DNA of 64,000 nt from an uncultured Clostridia bacterium (GCA_944380885.1 CALWIZ010000002.1:62001-126000); one strand, 5' to 3'. Counted from the first letter of the stretch, positions 32,597 through 40,818 are shown. Numbers and translations: made by a program. Notes: generated by a model from the sequence alone, not told the origin.

Positions 32597-34081
32597 ATGA
32601 AAATCAGAAAAACATTTGCAGCGGCTGTAATAGCGGCGCTGCTGCTTAACCTGTTCGGAACCGGCGTTTTCGCCGCTGACGAGACCCTTTCGGCAAACGT
32701 CTTTATGACGGTCGCAAACGGCGAACTTTTGCTGGCGCAGGAGCCGGTAGAGGTGACCGATTACAATTCGGACGGCAAGCTGACGCTTGACGACGCGTTT
32801 TACGCCGCTCACGAGCAGTATTATGAGGGCGGAGCCGAGGCAGGATATGATTCAGAATATACTGAATACGGACTTTCACTTACAAAGCTCTGGGGTGTTG
32901 AGAGCGGAAGCGGATACGGATATTATGTAAACAACGCTTCGGCTAATTCGCTCGACGATCCTGTTAAAGATGGAGATTATGCAAATGCTTTTGTGTATAC
33001 CGATACGGTAAATTACTCTGATACATACTGCTATTTTAATAAAAACACCGTAAGCGCCAAGGCGGGTGAAGAAGTGACCCTTACCCTTTACGCGGCAGGT
33101 TATGACGACCAGTGGAACCCGATAACAGTTCCGTTTGAAAATGCTGAAATTACGGTAGACGGCGTAAAAACCGGTGTAAAAACCGATGAAAACGGCAAGG
33201 CCGCGCTCAAGCTCGATATAACCGATGACGCTGTTATAAGCGCTGTTTCGGAGGATATGGTGCTGGTTCCTCCTGTATGTATTGCCAAGCCGGCGAAAAC
33301 CGCCGAGGTTTATGTGACAATAGCGAACGGCAACCTTAAAATAGCCGGAGAGCTTATCACCGCGGCCGACATCGACAATGACGGCGAGGTAACCGTGAAC
33401 GATGCGCTTTACGCCGCACATGAGCAGTATTATGAGGGCGGAGCCGAAGCCGGATACGGCACTGAATACGGTCAGTACGGACTGTCAATAACAAAGCTCT
33501 GGGGCGCCGAAAACGGCAGCGGATACGGATATTATGTAAACAACGTTTCTGCGTATTCTCTCACGGACAAGATGGAAGACGGTGATTATCTTACCGCTTT
33601 TGTGTATACCGATACGGTAAATTATTCTGATACATACTGCTATTTTGATAAAAACACCGTAAGTGCCAAGGCCGGTGAAGAAGTGACCCTGACCCTTTCC
33701 GCGGCAGGCTATGACGACCAGTGGAACCCCATAACAGTTCCGGCCGAAAACGCCGAAATAACAGTAAACGGAGTTAAGACGGGCTTAAAGACCGATAAGG
33801 AAGGCAAGGTAACCTTAAAGCTCGATACGGCGGGAGCACTTGTTATAAGCGCTGTGTCAGAGGATACCGTTCTTGTTCCTCCGGTATGCAAGGCGTCGGT
33901 TTCCGCGGCAGAGACCGACGGCGCCAACAATAACACCTCCGATGACGAAAAAGACGATACGCCGAAATCACCCGTTACGGGCGAAAACAATACCGCCGCA
34001 TCGGTCGCGGTACTTTCAGCGGCAATGCTCGCGGTGATATGCCTTGCGGTTCTTACCCTTAAAAAGAGCTATGAAAAATAA
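32597..34081 (+). CDS. Wall-anchored surface protein with two DUF4430 modules
   Basis: The 494-residue protein has a signal peptide (cleavage after GVFAA, about residue 27) and two near-identical modules (about 31-234 and 236-441). Each holds an EF-hand or dockerin-like loop (DYNSDGKLTLDDAFYAAHEQYY; DIDNDGEVTVNDALYAAHEQYY), a DUF4430-like core (LTKLWGVESGSGYGYYVNN ... AFVYTDTVNYSDTYC) and an Ig-like segment. The C-terminus SPVTGEN, a helix and a KKSYEK tail resembles a sortase signal of the xPxTG type. AAAAGGAG precedes the ATG. It sits under the cobalamin riboswitch, so corrinoid capture at the cell wall is inferred. Confidence 0.85.
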   Translation: MKIRKTFAAAVIAALLLNLFGTGVFAADETLSANVFMTVANGELLLAQEPVEVTDYNSDGKLTLDDAFYAAHEQYYEGGAEAGYDSEYTEYGLSLTKLWGVESGSGYGYYVNNASANSLDDPVKDGDYANAFVYTDTVNYSDTYCYFNKNTVSAKAGEEVTLTLYAAGYDDQWNPITVPFENAEITVDGVKTGVKTDENGKAALKLDITDDAVISAVSEDMVLVPPVCIAKPAKTAEVYVTIANGNLKIAGELITAADIDNDGEVTVNDALYAAHEQYYEGGAEAGYGTEYGQYGLSITKLWGAENGSGYGYYVNNVSAYSLTDKMEDGDYLTAFVYTDTVNYSDTYCYFDKNTVSAKAGEEVTLTLSAAGYDDQWNPITVPAENAEITVNGVKTGLKTDKEGKVTLKLDTAGALVISAVSEDTVLVPPVCKASVSAAETDGANNNTSDDEKDDTPKSPVTGENNTAASVAVLSAAMLAVICLAVLTLKKSYEK

Positions 34082-35408
34082 TATTATTTTACGTCTTTTT
34101 ACAGCGGCAGCGGCGGTGCTGCTGCTATGTACGGCGGTTCCTGTCTCGGCGGCTGAAATCACCGCTGAGGCCGCGGCACAGGATATAATTGAATACAATC
34201 TCAAAAAATCCGGAGCGGGAAGTATTCAGCAGTGGCTTGACGGGAATTTAAGCGATACGGCGGGCTCGTCTGAGGGGTACGTGATGGCGCTTAAAAAATA
34301 CGCGCCATCGCTTGACTATTCGGGCTGCGCCGACGCGTTTGCCGCTTATTCGGAAAGCGATAATTTCACATCGGCGGCGGCTTCACGCCAGAAAACCGCG
34401 CTTGCCCTTATAGCCTGCGGCAGAAAAAGCGGAGGATATCTTGATACCGCTCTTGACGATACCGTAGGTAAACAGGGGCTGATGACCTATGTCTATGGTC
34501 TTCACCTTATAAATAACGGCATACCCGGCGGTGAGAAGAAAGCCACACAGACCGTGAAGACTCTGCTTGAGCGGCAGCTTTCGGACGGCGGCTGGGCGCT
34601 TGTCGGAAAGAACGGCAATGTGGATATAACCGCTATGACATTGCAGGCGCTCGCGCCCTATTATGGGAAAAGCGCCGCGGTAAAAAAGGCGGCGGACGCC
34701 GCGCTCGGTTTTTTAAGCCGCAGTCAGCAGCAGGACGGCGGATACAAAAGCTACGGCACAGAAACCTCGGAAAGCGCATCTCAAACCTTGATAGCTCTCT
34801 GTGCTTTGGGAATAGACATACTTTCCGACAGCCGATTTATAAAAAACGGTAATACCGTAACAGACGGCATACTGAAATTCCGGCTTGATGACGGCAGCTT
34901 CTGCCACAAAACGGGCGAAGGAACCAACGGTATGGCGACAGAGCAGGCTTTTGCGGCATTCACGGCGGTTATAAAGGGCGGCAATATAATGCTTTTCGGC
35001 AGCTCGGTTCCGGCGCTTGACGAGTCGGCGCTCACTGCTGACAGCTCCGTTTCGTCCGGCACGCAGGGAGGCAGCACGTCCGAAAAGCCGTCAGGCGGTT
35101 CGTCAGAGGCTCCGGATAAGGAAAACACGGCTTCGTCCGGTTCATCTTCTGCCGTCGGGGATAACAGCGCTATGCAAAGCGGCTCGGACAGCTCGGGGAG
35201 CAGCCAAGAGAGCGGTACTTTGAGCGGGGAAACCAACAGCTCGTATAGTCAGGAAGATTCTTCTGAGGAGACGGCCGGCGGGTCCGGTGCAGCATCTGAA
35301 CCTGACGGGGAAAAGGGCTTTCCTATTGCGGCGGCGGTTATAACCGCCGTACTTATAGCCGGAGCGGCGGCAGTGATTATAATACTTAAAGTAAAGCATA
35401 AAATATAA
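34071..35408 (+). CDS. Exported alpha/alpha-toroid (prenyltransferase-like) membrane-anchored protein
   Basis: The 445-residue protein has a signal peptide (ends AVPVSAAE), a helical repeat domain of the terpene-cyclase/prenyltransferase toroid type (residues about 35-320; repeats such as LLERQLSDGGWALVGKNGNVDITAMTLQALAPY and LSRSQQQDGGYKSYGTETSESASQTLIAL), a Ser/Gly-rich linker, and a C-terminal helix with a basic tail. No catalytic DxDD is seen, so it is unlikely to be a cyclase. The toroid is the fold of the alpha domain of transcobalamin. It overlaps the DUF4430 gene by 11 bases. Joint corrinoid binding with that protein is inferred. Confidence 0.85.
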   Translation: MKNNIILRLFTAAAAVLLLCTAVPVSAAEITAEAAAQDIIEYNLKKSGAGSIQQWLDGNLSDTAGSSEGYVMALKKYAPSLDYSGCADAFAAYSESDNFTSAAASRQKTALALIACGRKSGGYLDTALDDTVGKQGLMTYVYGLHLINNGIPGGEKKATQTVKTLLERQLSDGGWALVGKNGNVDITAMTLQALAPYYGKSAAVKKAADAALGFLSRSQQQDGGYKSYGTETSESASQTLIALCALGIDILSDSRFIKNGNTVTDGILKFRLDDGSFCHKTGEGTNGMATEQAFAAFTAVIKGGNIMLFGSSVPALDESALTADSSVSSGTQGGSTSEKPSGGSSEAPDKENTASSGSSSAVGDNSAMQSGSDSSGSSQESGTLSGETNSSYSQEDSSEETAGGSGAASEPDGEKGFPIAAAVITAVLIAGAAAVIIILKVKHKI

Positions 35409-35430
35409 ATTTCTTAGAGGTATAAAATAT

Positions 35431-35454
35431 GCCCGGCTCCTTACGGAACCGGGC
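35431..35454 (+). other. Hairpin copy lacking a T run
   Basis: GCCCGG...CCGGGC hairpin, nearly the same as the terminator at 35727-35750 but followed by CTCAGACTG instead of T. It looks like a terminator whose tail was separated from it by the segment up to 35726. Confidence 0.5.
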
Positions 35455-35726
35455 TCAGACTGTCGATAAACCTTGAAGGAAAAGCAAATTGTACAAACGC
35501 AAAAGTTTCGATCAAACCTTTTCAAAGGTTTGCGGTTTCAAAAGGCAGAGCCTTTGGCCGCTTTCCGCAGAAAGCGGAACTCTTAAGCCTTATAAAACGC
35601 AGGAAAGGGTGAAAAAAACAGTCCGGTGGACTGTTTTTTAGGGGAAACCCTCGTCGGGGGTTTCCCTTTAACTGATTCTTTATTTATGCAATTTTCCAAT
35701 CAGAGATGGCTTTTTCGACAGACTGT
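35455..35726. repeat. Candidate small non-autonomous element full of hairpins
   Basis: The segment starts near CAGACTGTCGATAAA (35456 on) and ends TTTTTCGACAGACTG (ending 35725); these ends are inverted repeats with two mismatches in 15. Inside are several hairpins: AAACCTTTTCAAAGGTTT, CCGCTTTCC/GGAAAGCGG-like, AACAGTCCGGTGGACTGTT and GGGAAACCC/GGGTTTCCC. No open frame of note. Two copies of the same GCCCGG hairpin flank it. It fills most of the 356-base gap. Confidence 0.5.
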
Positions 35727-35758
35727 GCCCGGCTTCTTACGGAACCGGGCTTTTTTTT
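35727..35758 (+). terminator. Terminator at the end of the cobalamin operon
   Basis: GCCCGG pairs with CCGGGC (inner TTC/GAA), followed by eight T. It lies only a few bases from the convergent MATE gene stop. Confidence 0.75.
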
Positions 35759-35764
35759 GCAAAA

Positions 35765-37132
35765 TCACTTGATTTTATCAAGCGTTTCCTTGGTAAGTAT
35801 TTTTTTGATATTTATAAGGAACAGCACCGTTGCCACAGTCGCAGAGGTGAAGTCCGAGATCGGTTCGGCGAGATAGATACCGTCATATCCTAAGAAAACA
35901 GGAAGAATAAGCGCCAGCGGCACGAGAAGTATCACCTTTCTGAGCGCCGCTATGAAAAGCGATATTTTCGCCTGACCGAGCGCCATAAAGGTGGGCTGGA
36001 TTCCCATTTGCAGACCGAACAGCAGCATACCGCAGATAAACAGCGGCATTTTTGCCCCGCAAAGGTCGATAAGCTCCCCGGAGTTGGTAAACATGGCGGC
36101 GAAAAGCCGGGGGAACGCCATTATGATTATAGTCCCTATAAAGGAAAAAGCGCCGCTTATCAGTATCATGCTGCGGTAGGTCTTTTTAGCCCTGTCGAAC
36201 TTTCCGGCGCCGAAATTATAGCTTATAATCGGCTGTATTCCCTGAGTAAATCCGCTGAGCGGAGCCGAGAAAAACTGCAGAATACTCTGCATAATGGTTA
36301 TCGAGCCGACATATAAGTCTCCGCCGTATCGCTGCATTCCGCTGTTCAGCACTATTCCCACAAGGCTTTCGGTCGAGCGCATTACAAAGGGGGATACACC
36401 GAGCGCCGAAACCTTTTTGATAATGTTAAAATCGGGCTTGAGGTTTTTAAGCCTTATTTTAAGCACGGCTTTTTTGCTCATAAGGAAGCCGACCACCCAT
36501 GCCGCGCTCACAAGCTGGGATATTACCGTGGCGATAGCGGCTCCCGCAACCCCCATATCAAACACAAAGATAAATACAGGGTCAAGAACAATGTTTATCA
36601 CGGCGCCTATCACGATCGACATCATACCTGTCTTTGCCGCGCCCTGCGCTATAATATAAGGGTTGAGTCCGAGCGCAAGCTCCACAAAAAGCGTGCCTGT
36701 AAGATATATCAGAATGTAGGTTTTTCCGTAGCCGACCGTCTCGTCGCTCGCGCCGAAAAGATAGAGGAGCGGCTCGGCGAAAACCGAAAAAACAATCATC
36801 AGCGCGACGCTGAAAAATATCAGCAGTGTTACGCCGTTTCCGAGTATCTTTTCCGCCCTGTCGTGGTCGCCCTTGCCCTGCCAGATAGCGGAGAGCGGGG
36901 CGCCGCCGGCTCCGACAAAAGCGGAAAACGCCGAAATAAAGGTCACAATCGGAAACGCCACGCCGACACCGGTAAGCGCGTCGGACGAGACGTCGGGAAT
37001 ATGACCTATGTATACCCGGTCAACAATATTGTAAAGAATGTTTATAACCTGCGCGATGACCGACGGCACCGCCATTTTTACCATAAGGCCCGACAGCTTT
37101 TCCCTGCCGAGCGCGTCTTCCTTAAGCTGCAT
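35765..37132 (-). CDS. MATE family efflux transporter
   Basis: The 455-residue polytopic protein has twelve predicted helices in two MatE halves. Typical strings are MAVPSVIAQVINILYNIVDRVYIGH at the start, GVAFPIVTFISAFSAFVGAGGAPLSAI and the second-half GFTQGIQPIISYNFGAGKFDRAKK. It belongs to the clostridial MepA-like group that exports cationic drugs using a Na+ or H+ gradient. ATG 37132 with CAGGTG upstream is preferred to GTG 37141. Last gene of a four-gene minus-strand run. Confidence 0.92.
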   Translation of the reverse strand: MQLKEDALGREKLSGLMVKMAVPSVIAQVINILYNIVDRVYIGHIPDVSSDALTGVGVAFPIVTFISAFSAFVGAGGAPLSAIWQGKGDHDRAEKILGNGVTLLIFFSVALMIVFSVFAEPLLYLFGASDETVGYGKTYILIYLTGTLFVELALGLNPYIIAQGAAKTGMMSIVIGAVINIVLDPVFIFVFDMGVAGAAIATVISQLVSAAWVVGFLMSKKAVLKIRLKNLKPDFNIIKKVSALGVSPFVMRSTESLVGIVLNSGMQRYGGDLYVGSITIMQSILQFFSAPLSGFTQGIQPIISYNFGAGKFDRAKKTYRSMILISGAFSFIGTIIIMAFPRLFAAMFTNSGELIDLCGAKMPLFICGMLLFGLQMGIQPTFMALGQAKISLFIAALRKVILLVPLALILPVFLGYDGIYLAEPISDFTSATVATVLFLINIKKILTKETLDKIK

Positions 37133-37158
37133 TTTGTTCACCTGTATATTTCCCTGAA

Positions 37159-37578
37159 TCAGCCTTTAAGCCTTCCAAGGGTCTGCTTTATTATTGCGAG
37201 CGCCTCTTCGGGAGAGCCCGCGTCTTTTACCGCGCTTTCTATCGGGCACATACCGTCACCCGCGCGGTTTATTATATATGGCACCTTATTTTTGAAGCGG
37301 CAGACTATACCGGCGTCCTCAAGTATTTTGAGCCCTGCGGAGCTTATTATTCCGGCGCGAACCTCTCTTATGCCGAGCAGGACATATAGATAAGCTGCGC
37401 CGGCGCCCACCGTTTTGTCCGCCGCGGCAAAACCGCTGAAATCTTTTCCTGAACTGAGAAGCTCAAGCAACGGAGCCACTCCCCGTTTATCGGACGGATA
37501 AATTTCCTCTCCGCGGCATAAAACGCAGGTGTAACCTTCCGATATAAGGAGATTTTCCGCACGTTCCGCGCTGTTCAT
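37159..37578 (-). CDS. DUF1893 protein
   Basis: The 139-residue protein matches DUF1893: YTCVLCRGEEIYPSDKRGVAPLLELL, AADKTVGAGAAYLYVLLGIREV, IINRAGDGMCPIESAV. The fold is related to cytidine deaminase-like proteins, with a Cys near residue 20 and another in GMCPIE, but no activity is known. Its ATG overlaps the ECF S gene stop (ATGA), so the pair is translationally coupled; a link with handling of the imported substrate is only suggested by that. Confidence 0.85.
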   Translation of the reverse strand: MNSAERAENLLISEGYTCVLCRGEEIYPSDKRGVAPLLELLSSGKDFSGFAAADKTVGAGAAYLYVLLGIREVRAGIISSAGLKILEDAGIVCRFKNKVPYIINRAGDGMCPIESAVKDAGSPEEALAIIKQTLGRLKG

Positions 37579-38117
37579 TCGCCTACGCCCGTCTTTTTTA
37601 TAAAATACGCGGCAATGACGGTCTGAACCGCCATTCCGGGCAGTCCGAGCGCAAGAATGTATAGCGTGCCGGAAAGGCTTAAGCCGTCTGCCTTGAATAT
37701 GAGCACCGCCGCCGCTGTCACAGCGAGGCGCAGCAGTCTTGCCGCTGCGGAAGCCGCGAGGGCTTTAAGCGCGGGATTTACGCGAAGCGGTGCGAAAATT
37801 CCGGCGAAAAGTCCGTAACAGAAAAGCTCTGCGGTCATTATTCCGAGCTGTGAGGGAGCCGGCATACCCGTAAGCGCAAAGCTGAGCAGAGGGGAAACAA
37901 TACCGGCAACGGCGCCTGCCGCGGGACCGGCGTAAAAGCCGAGCAGTAGCACCGGCAGATACATAGGCAGCAGTATCTGACCGGTAAGGGCACCGGTTCC
38001 CGTAAGCCTGCCAAGCATATGTACAAGCTGCGGCAGAGCCACGGCGGCGGTAACAGCCGCCGCCGAGCAGAGCGCCGCTTTTCTGAGCGTTATTTTTCTT
38101 ATTGCTGTTTTTTCCAT
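37575..38117 (-). CDS. ECF transporter S component
   Basis: The 180-residue membrane protein has six helices and the ECF-S motifs GQILLPMYLPVLLLGFYAGPAAGAVAGIVSPLLSFALTGMP. It would rely on shared EcfAAT subunits encoded elsewhere, since none lie next to it. ATG 38117 with AAGGTG upstream is preferred over an upstream GTG. It is coupled to DUF1893 and follows the aldo-keto reductase. The vitamin is unknown. Confidence 0.85.
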   Translation of the reverse strand: MEKTAIRKITLRKAALCSAAAVTAAVALPQLVHMLGRLTGTGALTGQILLPMYLPVLLLGFYAGPAAGAVAGIVSPLLSFALTGMPAPSQLGIMTAELFCYGLFAGIFAPLRVNPALKALAASAAARLLRLAVTAAAVLIFKADGLSLSGTLYILALGLPGMAVQTVIAAYFIKKTGVGE

Positions 38118-38127
38118 TTTTGTCACC

Positions 38128-39231
38128 TTATCTCATATCGTCTGAAATCGTTTTGAGATGTTTTCTTATCTCAATGCCCTGCGGACATATTTTTTCGCAG
38201 GCGCCGCAGGAAATACAGTCGGAAGGCTTTCCACCTGTTTTCGGCATTCTTTTCTTTGCCTCGCCCTTTGTGCAGGCGGCGGAAAGAAAACCGTTGTATG
38301 CGGCGAATATTTTTGAAATCGGGATTTTTTTCGGGCAGCCTTCGGCGCAGTAGTCGCAGCCGGTGCAGGGAATGCGTCTTACCTCGCGTATAATTTCCCT
38401 CGCACGGTCGGTCGCCGCAAGTTCTTTTTCATTAAGCGGCACAAAATTTTTCATGGTGTTTATATTGTCGGCCATCATATCGGTATTGCCCATTCCCGAA
38501 AGCACCATAAACACCTCGGGGTAGCTTGCGGCGTACCTGATTGCGTAGGAGGCGCGGCTGCCGCCTCCGAGGTCGTCAAACAGCTTTGCCGCAGCAGGCG
38601 GCAGGTCAGCGAGGGCGCCGCCCCTTACCGGCTCCATGACGATAACCTTTTTGCCGTGCTTTACCGCCACATCGTAGCACTTTTTGCTCTGAACCGCCGG
38701 GTCGTCGTAATCAAGATAGTTAATCTGAAGCTGAACCGCTTCTATAAAGGGCTGTTCGGTCAGAATCATATCGAGAATATCCGCCGTATCGTGAAAAGAC
38801 ATAGCGATATGCTTTATTTTGCCTTCTTCCTTTAATCTCTGCACTATCCCGAAAGCGTTGCAGCTTTTGTGCTTTTTATAAAGATTGCGGTTAAGACAGT
38901 GGAAAAGATAGAAATCAAAGTAATCCACGCCGCAGAGCGCAAGCTGACTTTCAAAAAGGGGTAAAATATCCTCTTCCTTTTCAAAATACGGGTCAGACAG
39001 CTTATCCGCCAGCACAAACGACTCTCTCGGATACCTTGCCGAAAGGCAGTCGCGGATCGAAGTTTCGCTCAGTCCGCCTATGTAGCCGTGCGCTGTGTCA
39101 AAATAGTTAAATCCGGCTTCCGTAAACATATCTATCATTTTATTGAACTCGTTGTAATCCACCTTGTCGCCGTCCATTTTAAGGCGCATACAGCCGAAGC
39201 CCAGCTTTTTATTTATTTTCTCAAAGCTCAT
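38128..39231 (-). CDS. Aldo/keto reductase with ferredoxin-like C-terminus
   Basis: The 367-residue protein joins an aldo/keto-reductase barrel (GFGCMRL; DTAHGYIGG with the catalytic Tyr; ALCGVDYFDFYLFH) to a C-terminal domain with two Cys clusters, CTGCDYCAEGCPKKIPI and CISCGACEKICPQGIEIRKHL, likely binding two 4Fe-4S clusters. This type is common in anaerobes. Substrate unknown. First gene of the run with the S component, DUF1893 and MATE genes; AAAGGAG before the ATG. Confidence 0.92.
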   Translation of the reverse strand: MSFEKINKKLGFGCMRLKMDGDKVDYNEFNKMIDMFTEAGFNYFDTAHGYIGGLSETSIRDCLSARYPRESFVLADKLSDPYFEKEEDILPLFESQLALCGVDYFDFYLFHCLNRNLYKKHKSCNAFGIVQRLKEEGKIKHIAMSFHDTADILDMILTEQPFIEAVQLQINYLDYDDPAVQSKKCYDVAVKHGKKVIVMEPVRGGALADLPPAAAKLFDDLGGGSRASYAIRYAASYPEVFMVLSGMGNTDMMADNINTMKNFVPLNEKELAATDRAREIIREVRRIPCTGCDYCAEGCPKKIPISKIFAAYNGFLSAACTKGEAKKRMPKTGGKPSDCISCGACEKICPQGIEIRKHLKTISDDMR

Positions 39232-39329
39232 ACAAAAGACTCCTTTTTAAAGGTAATTTTAACATAAAGAAAGGCATTTTACAATATAAACGAGAAAAAT
39301 ACAAGCGTGTTTTGCATAAAAGACGCACT

Positions 39330-39689
39330 TTATTTTTTAAATTTTATAAAACCGTCTTCGGAGGATTTTTGAATGATCACTTTTTTATTATTCTTACGGC
39401 ACTGATCAATTACGTACTTTATGCCGCGTGATTTCCCGTCCCAAAAAGCAAGCACTTCGTCAGAATAGTTGATAATCTGTAAATTTCGCCTTAGCGGCGC
39501 TCCCTTACCGTATTTTTCGTATTGGGGAAGAAATTCTGTGAGCTTAATATTGTTTTCTTGTGCATAATTTCGCGCACAGGAATCGATTCCCTTTGCTCCG
39601 CCTGAGACTATCTCGGTTACTCCCTGCGGAAGATATTTTTCAAGATTATTTACTGTCAGATTTCTTGAACCTATAATTGCAATTTTCAA
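39330..39689 (-). CDS. SLOG-domain protein (YspA/DprA-like fold)
   Basis: The 119-residue Rossmann-like protein begins MKIAIIGSRNL and carries VSGGAKGIDSCARNYA and GAPLRRNLQIINYSDEVLAFWDGKSRGIKYVI. These are hallmarks of the SLOG family that binds nucleotides or nucleotide-derived ligands. The start is taken as TTG 39689 because GAGGGG lies 6 bases upstream; an ATG at 39716 lacks a site. The coding sequence is visibly more AT-rich than its neighbours, which hints at acquisition. Function unknown. Confidence 0.75.
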   Translation of the reverse strand: MKIAIIGSRNLTVNNLEKYLPQGVTEIVSGGAKGIDSCARNYAQENNIKLTEFLPQYEKYGKGAPLRRNLQIINYSDEVLAFWDGKSRGIKYVIDQCRKNNKKVIIQKSSEDGFIKFKK

Positions 39690-39799
39690 AATAGACCCCT
39701 CAATTCTATTCGTCATTATACCACCATAATACCATCATTTTCGTTATGACGCAATATTTTCACTATAATTAAGTCATAATAATGCCGGAGGAATAAAAA

Positions 39800-39967
39800 A
39801 TGGAGGATAAATTACTGAGATATACACTGCGTGTTGACAGGACGCTTTTCAGAAAATTCCGTTATATAGCCGAGTCGGAGGGGCGCTCTGCGAATAAGGA
39901 AATTGAGCAGTACCTTAAAAAACGCGTGGCGGAATTTGAGCAAAGCAACGGAAAAATTGAAATTTAA
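39800..39967 (+). CDS. Arc/CopG-like ribbon-helix-helix protein
   Basis: The 55-residue protein MEDKLLRYTLRVDRTLFRKF... has the short beta strand (YTLRVDRTL) and two helices (FRKFRYIAESEGRSANKEIEQYLKKRVAEFE) of Arc-type regulators. GGAGG lies 8 bases upstream of the ATG. It is divergent from the SLOG gene, 110 bases away, and may regulate it. No toxin gene is adjacent. Confidence 0.75.
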   Translation: MEDKLLRYTLRVDRTLFRKFRYIAESEGRSANKEIEQYLKKRVAEFEQSNGKIEI

Positions 39968-40042
39968 ACCGTAACGAGTATGTATAGGTGGATTTTCGGA
40001 TACAGTTATCAGACTGTGTGATTTTACCTGACTGCAATAATA

Positions 40043-40074
40043 AAAAAGGCGTCCCGCTTGGGGCGCCTTTTAAG
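40043..40074. terminator. Bidirectional terminator between the RHH gene and hsp20
   Basis: AAAGGCGTCCC pairs with GGGGCGCCTTT (11 pairs, one G-U, GCTT loop), with A run before and T run after, so it can work on both strands. Confidence 0.8.
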
Positions 40075-40112
40075 CTTTCCTGCCGCCGTCTTGTTAAACG
40101 GCGACGGAAAGA

Positions 40113-40565
40113 TTATTCAATTTCAAGATGCTTTGATTCAGGCAGAGCCTGTGTCTTCTTAGGCAGCGTTAGCTTCAGTACACCGTTTTCGTATTTCGCC
40201 TTGATACCCTCGGAATTTACGCCCGACAGGTCAAAGTCACGGCTGTAAGAGCCGTAAGAACGCTCACAGCGTACATATTTGCCCTTCTTGTCCTTTTCCT
40301 CGTGCTCCGAGTGTCTCTCGGCGCTGACGGTAAGCACATCGCCGTTGATAACGAGCTTTATGTCCTTCTTGTCGAAGCCCGGCAGGTCAGCCTCAAGCTC
40401 GTAATGATCGCCCTCGTCCTTTATATCGGTCTTGAACTCGTCAAGCGTGCCTGAACCGAAGAAGCCGAAAGGTGAAGAGAAGAAGTTTCTTTCAAAGTCG
40501 TCCATCTCTCTGAACGGATTATAAAGGGAATTATTTTTTCTTGAATAAGGTCTCATTTCAAACAT
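40113..40565 (-). CDS. Hsp20/alpha-crystallin small heat-shock protein
   Basis: This 150-residue holdase chaperone has a complete alpha-crystallin domain from about residue 42: DEFKTDIKDEGDHYELEADLPGFDKKDIKLVINGDVLTVSAER through YENGVLKLTLPKK, where the conserved GVLxLxxPK motif is seen. The short Phe/Ser-rich N-terminal arm drives oligomerisation in the family. GGAGG precedes the ATG. No CIRCE (HrcA) element is seen; the long leader with two hairpins may control translation instead. Confidence 0.93.
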   Translation of the reverse strand: MFEMRPYSRKNNSLYNPFREMDDFERNFFSSPFGFFGSGTLDEFKTDIKDEGDHYELEADLPGFDKKDIKLVINGDVLTVSAERHSEHEEKDKKGKYVRCERSYGSYSRDFDLSGVNSEGIKAKYENGVLKLTLPKKTQALPESKHLEIE

Positions 40566-40595
40566 AATAAATACCTCCGAATTTTTTTAATTTAT

Positions 40596-40661
40596 CCGGT
40601 CTTTTATGTTTTTCTCAGCAGACCGGCGGCTGATACGCATTTTTGCTACACATTGGTATCA
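40596..40661 (-). other. Hairpin-rich leader of hsp20
   Basis: Two inverted repeats lie in the roughly 160-base leader: CCGGTCT/AGACCGG (40596-40626) and TGATAC/GTATCA (40631-40661). Structured leaders of small heat-shock genes often act as RNA thermometers, but neither hairpin includes the ribosome site (near 40574), so this is speculative. Confidence 0.3.
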
Positions 40662-40729
40662 TCCTCTTTTGTGTTATCGGCACGGTTTTGATTTTCCGTA
40701 CCGGTTTCTTTTTTCTTTTTACGTCTATT

Positions 40730-40774
40730 ATTATACGCAAAATACTTGAATTTACAATGGTCTGGTGGTATAAT
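40730..40774. promoter_or_regulatory. Overlapping divergent promoters (hsp20 and PucR gene)
   Basis: Minus strand: TTGTAA (40757-40752), 16 bases, TATAAT (40735-40730). Plus strand: TTGAAT (40746-40751), 17 bases, TATAAT (40769-40774). The -35 regions overlap, so only one polymerase can bind at a time. A TGTGCTG-A-CAGCACA dyad (40790-40804) follows on the plus side, before the PucR-gene ribosome site. Confidence 0.6.
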
Positions 40775-40818
40775 AAACGCAGTAATATATGTGCTGACAG
40801 CACAAAAGGGGGGTTCGT

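Noticed and set aside
34071..35408. Squalene-hopene or terpene cyclase activity
   Set aside because: The toroid repeats are present but no DxDD-type catalytic motif is seen, and the protein is secreted. A binding role fits better.
40113..40818. HrcA/CIRCE control of hsp20
   Set aside because: No TTAGCACTC-N9-GAGTGCTAA element is found in the leader.
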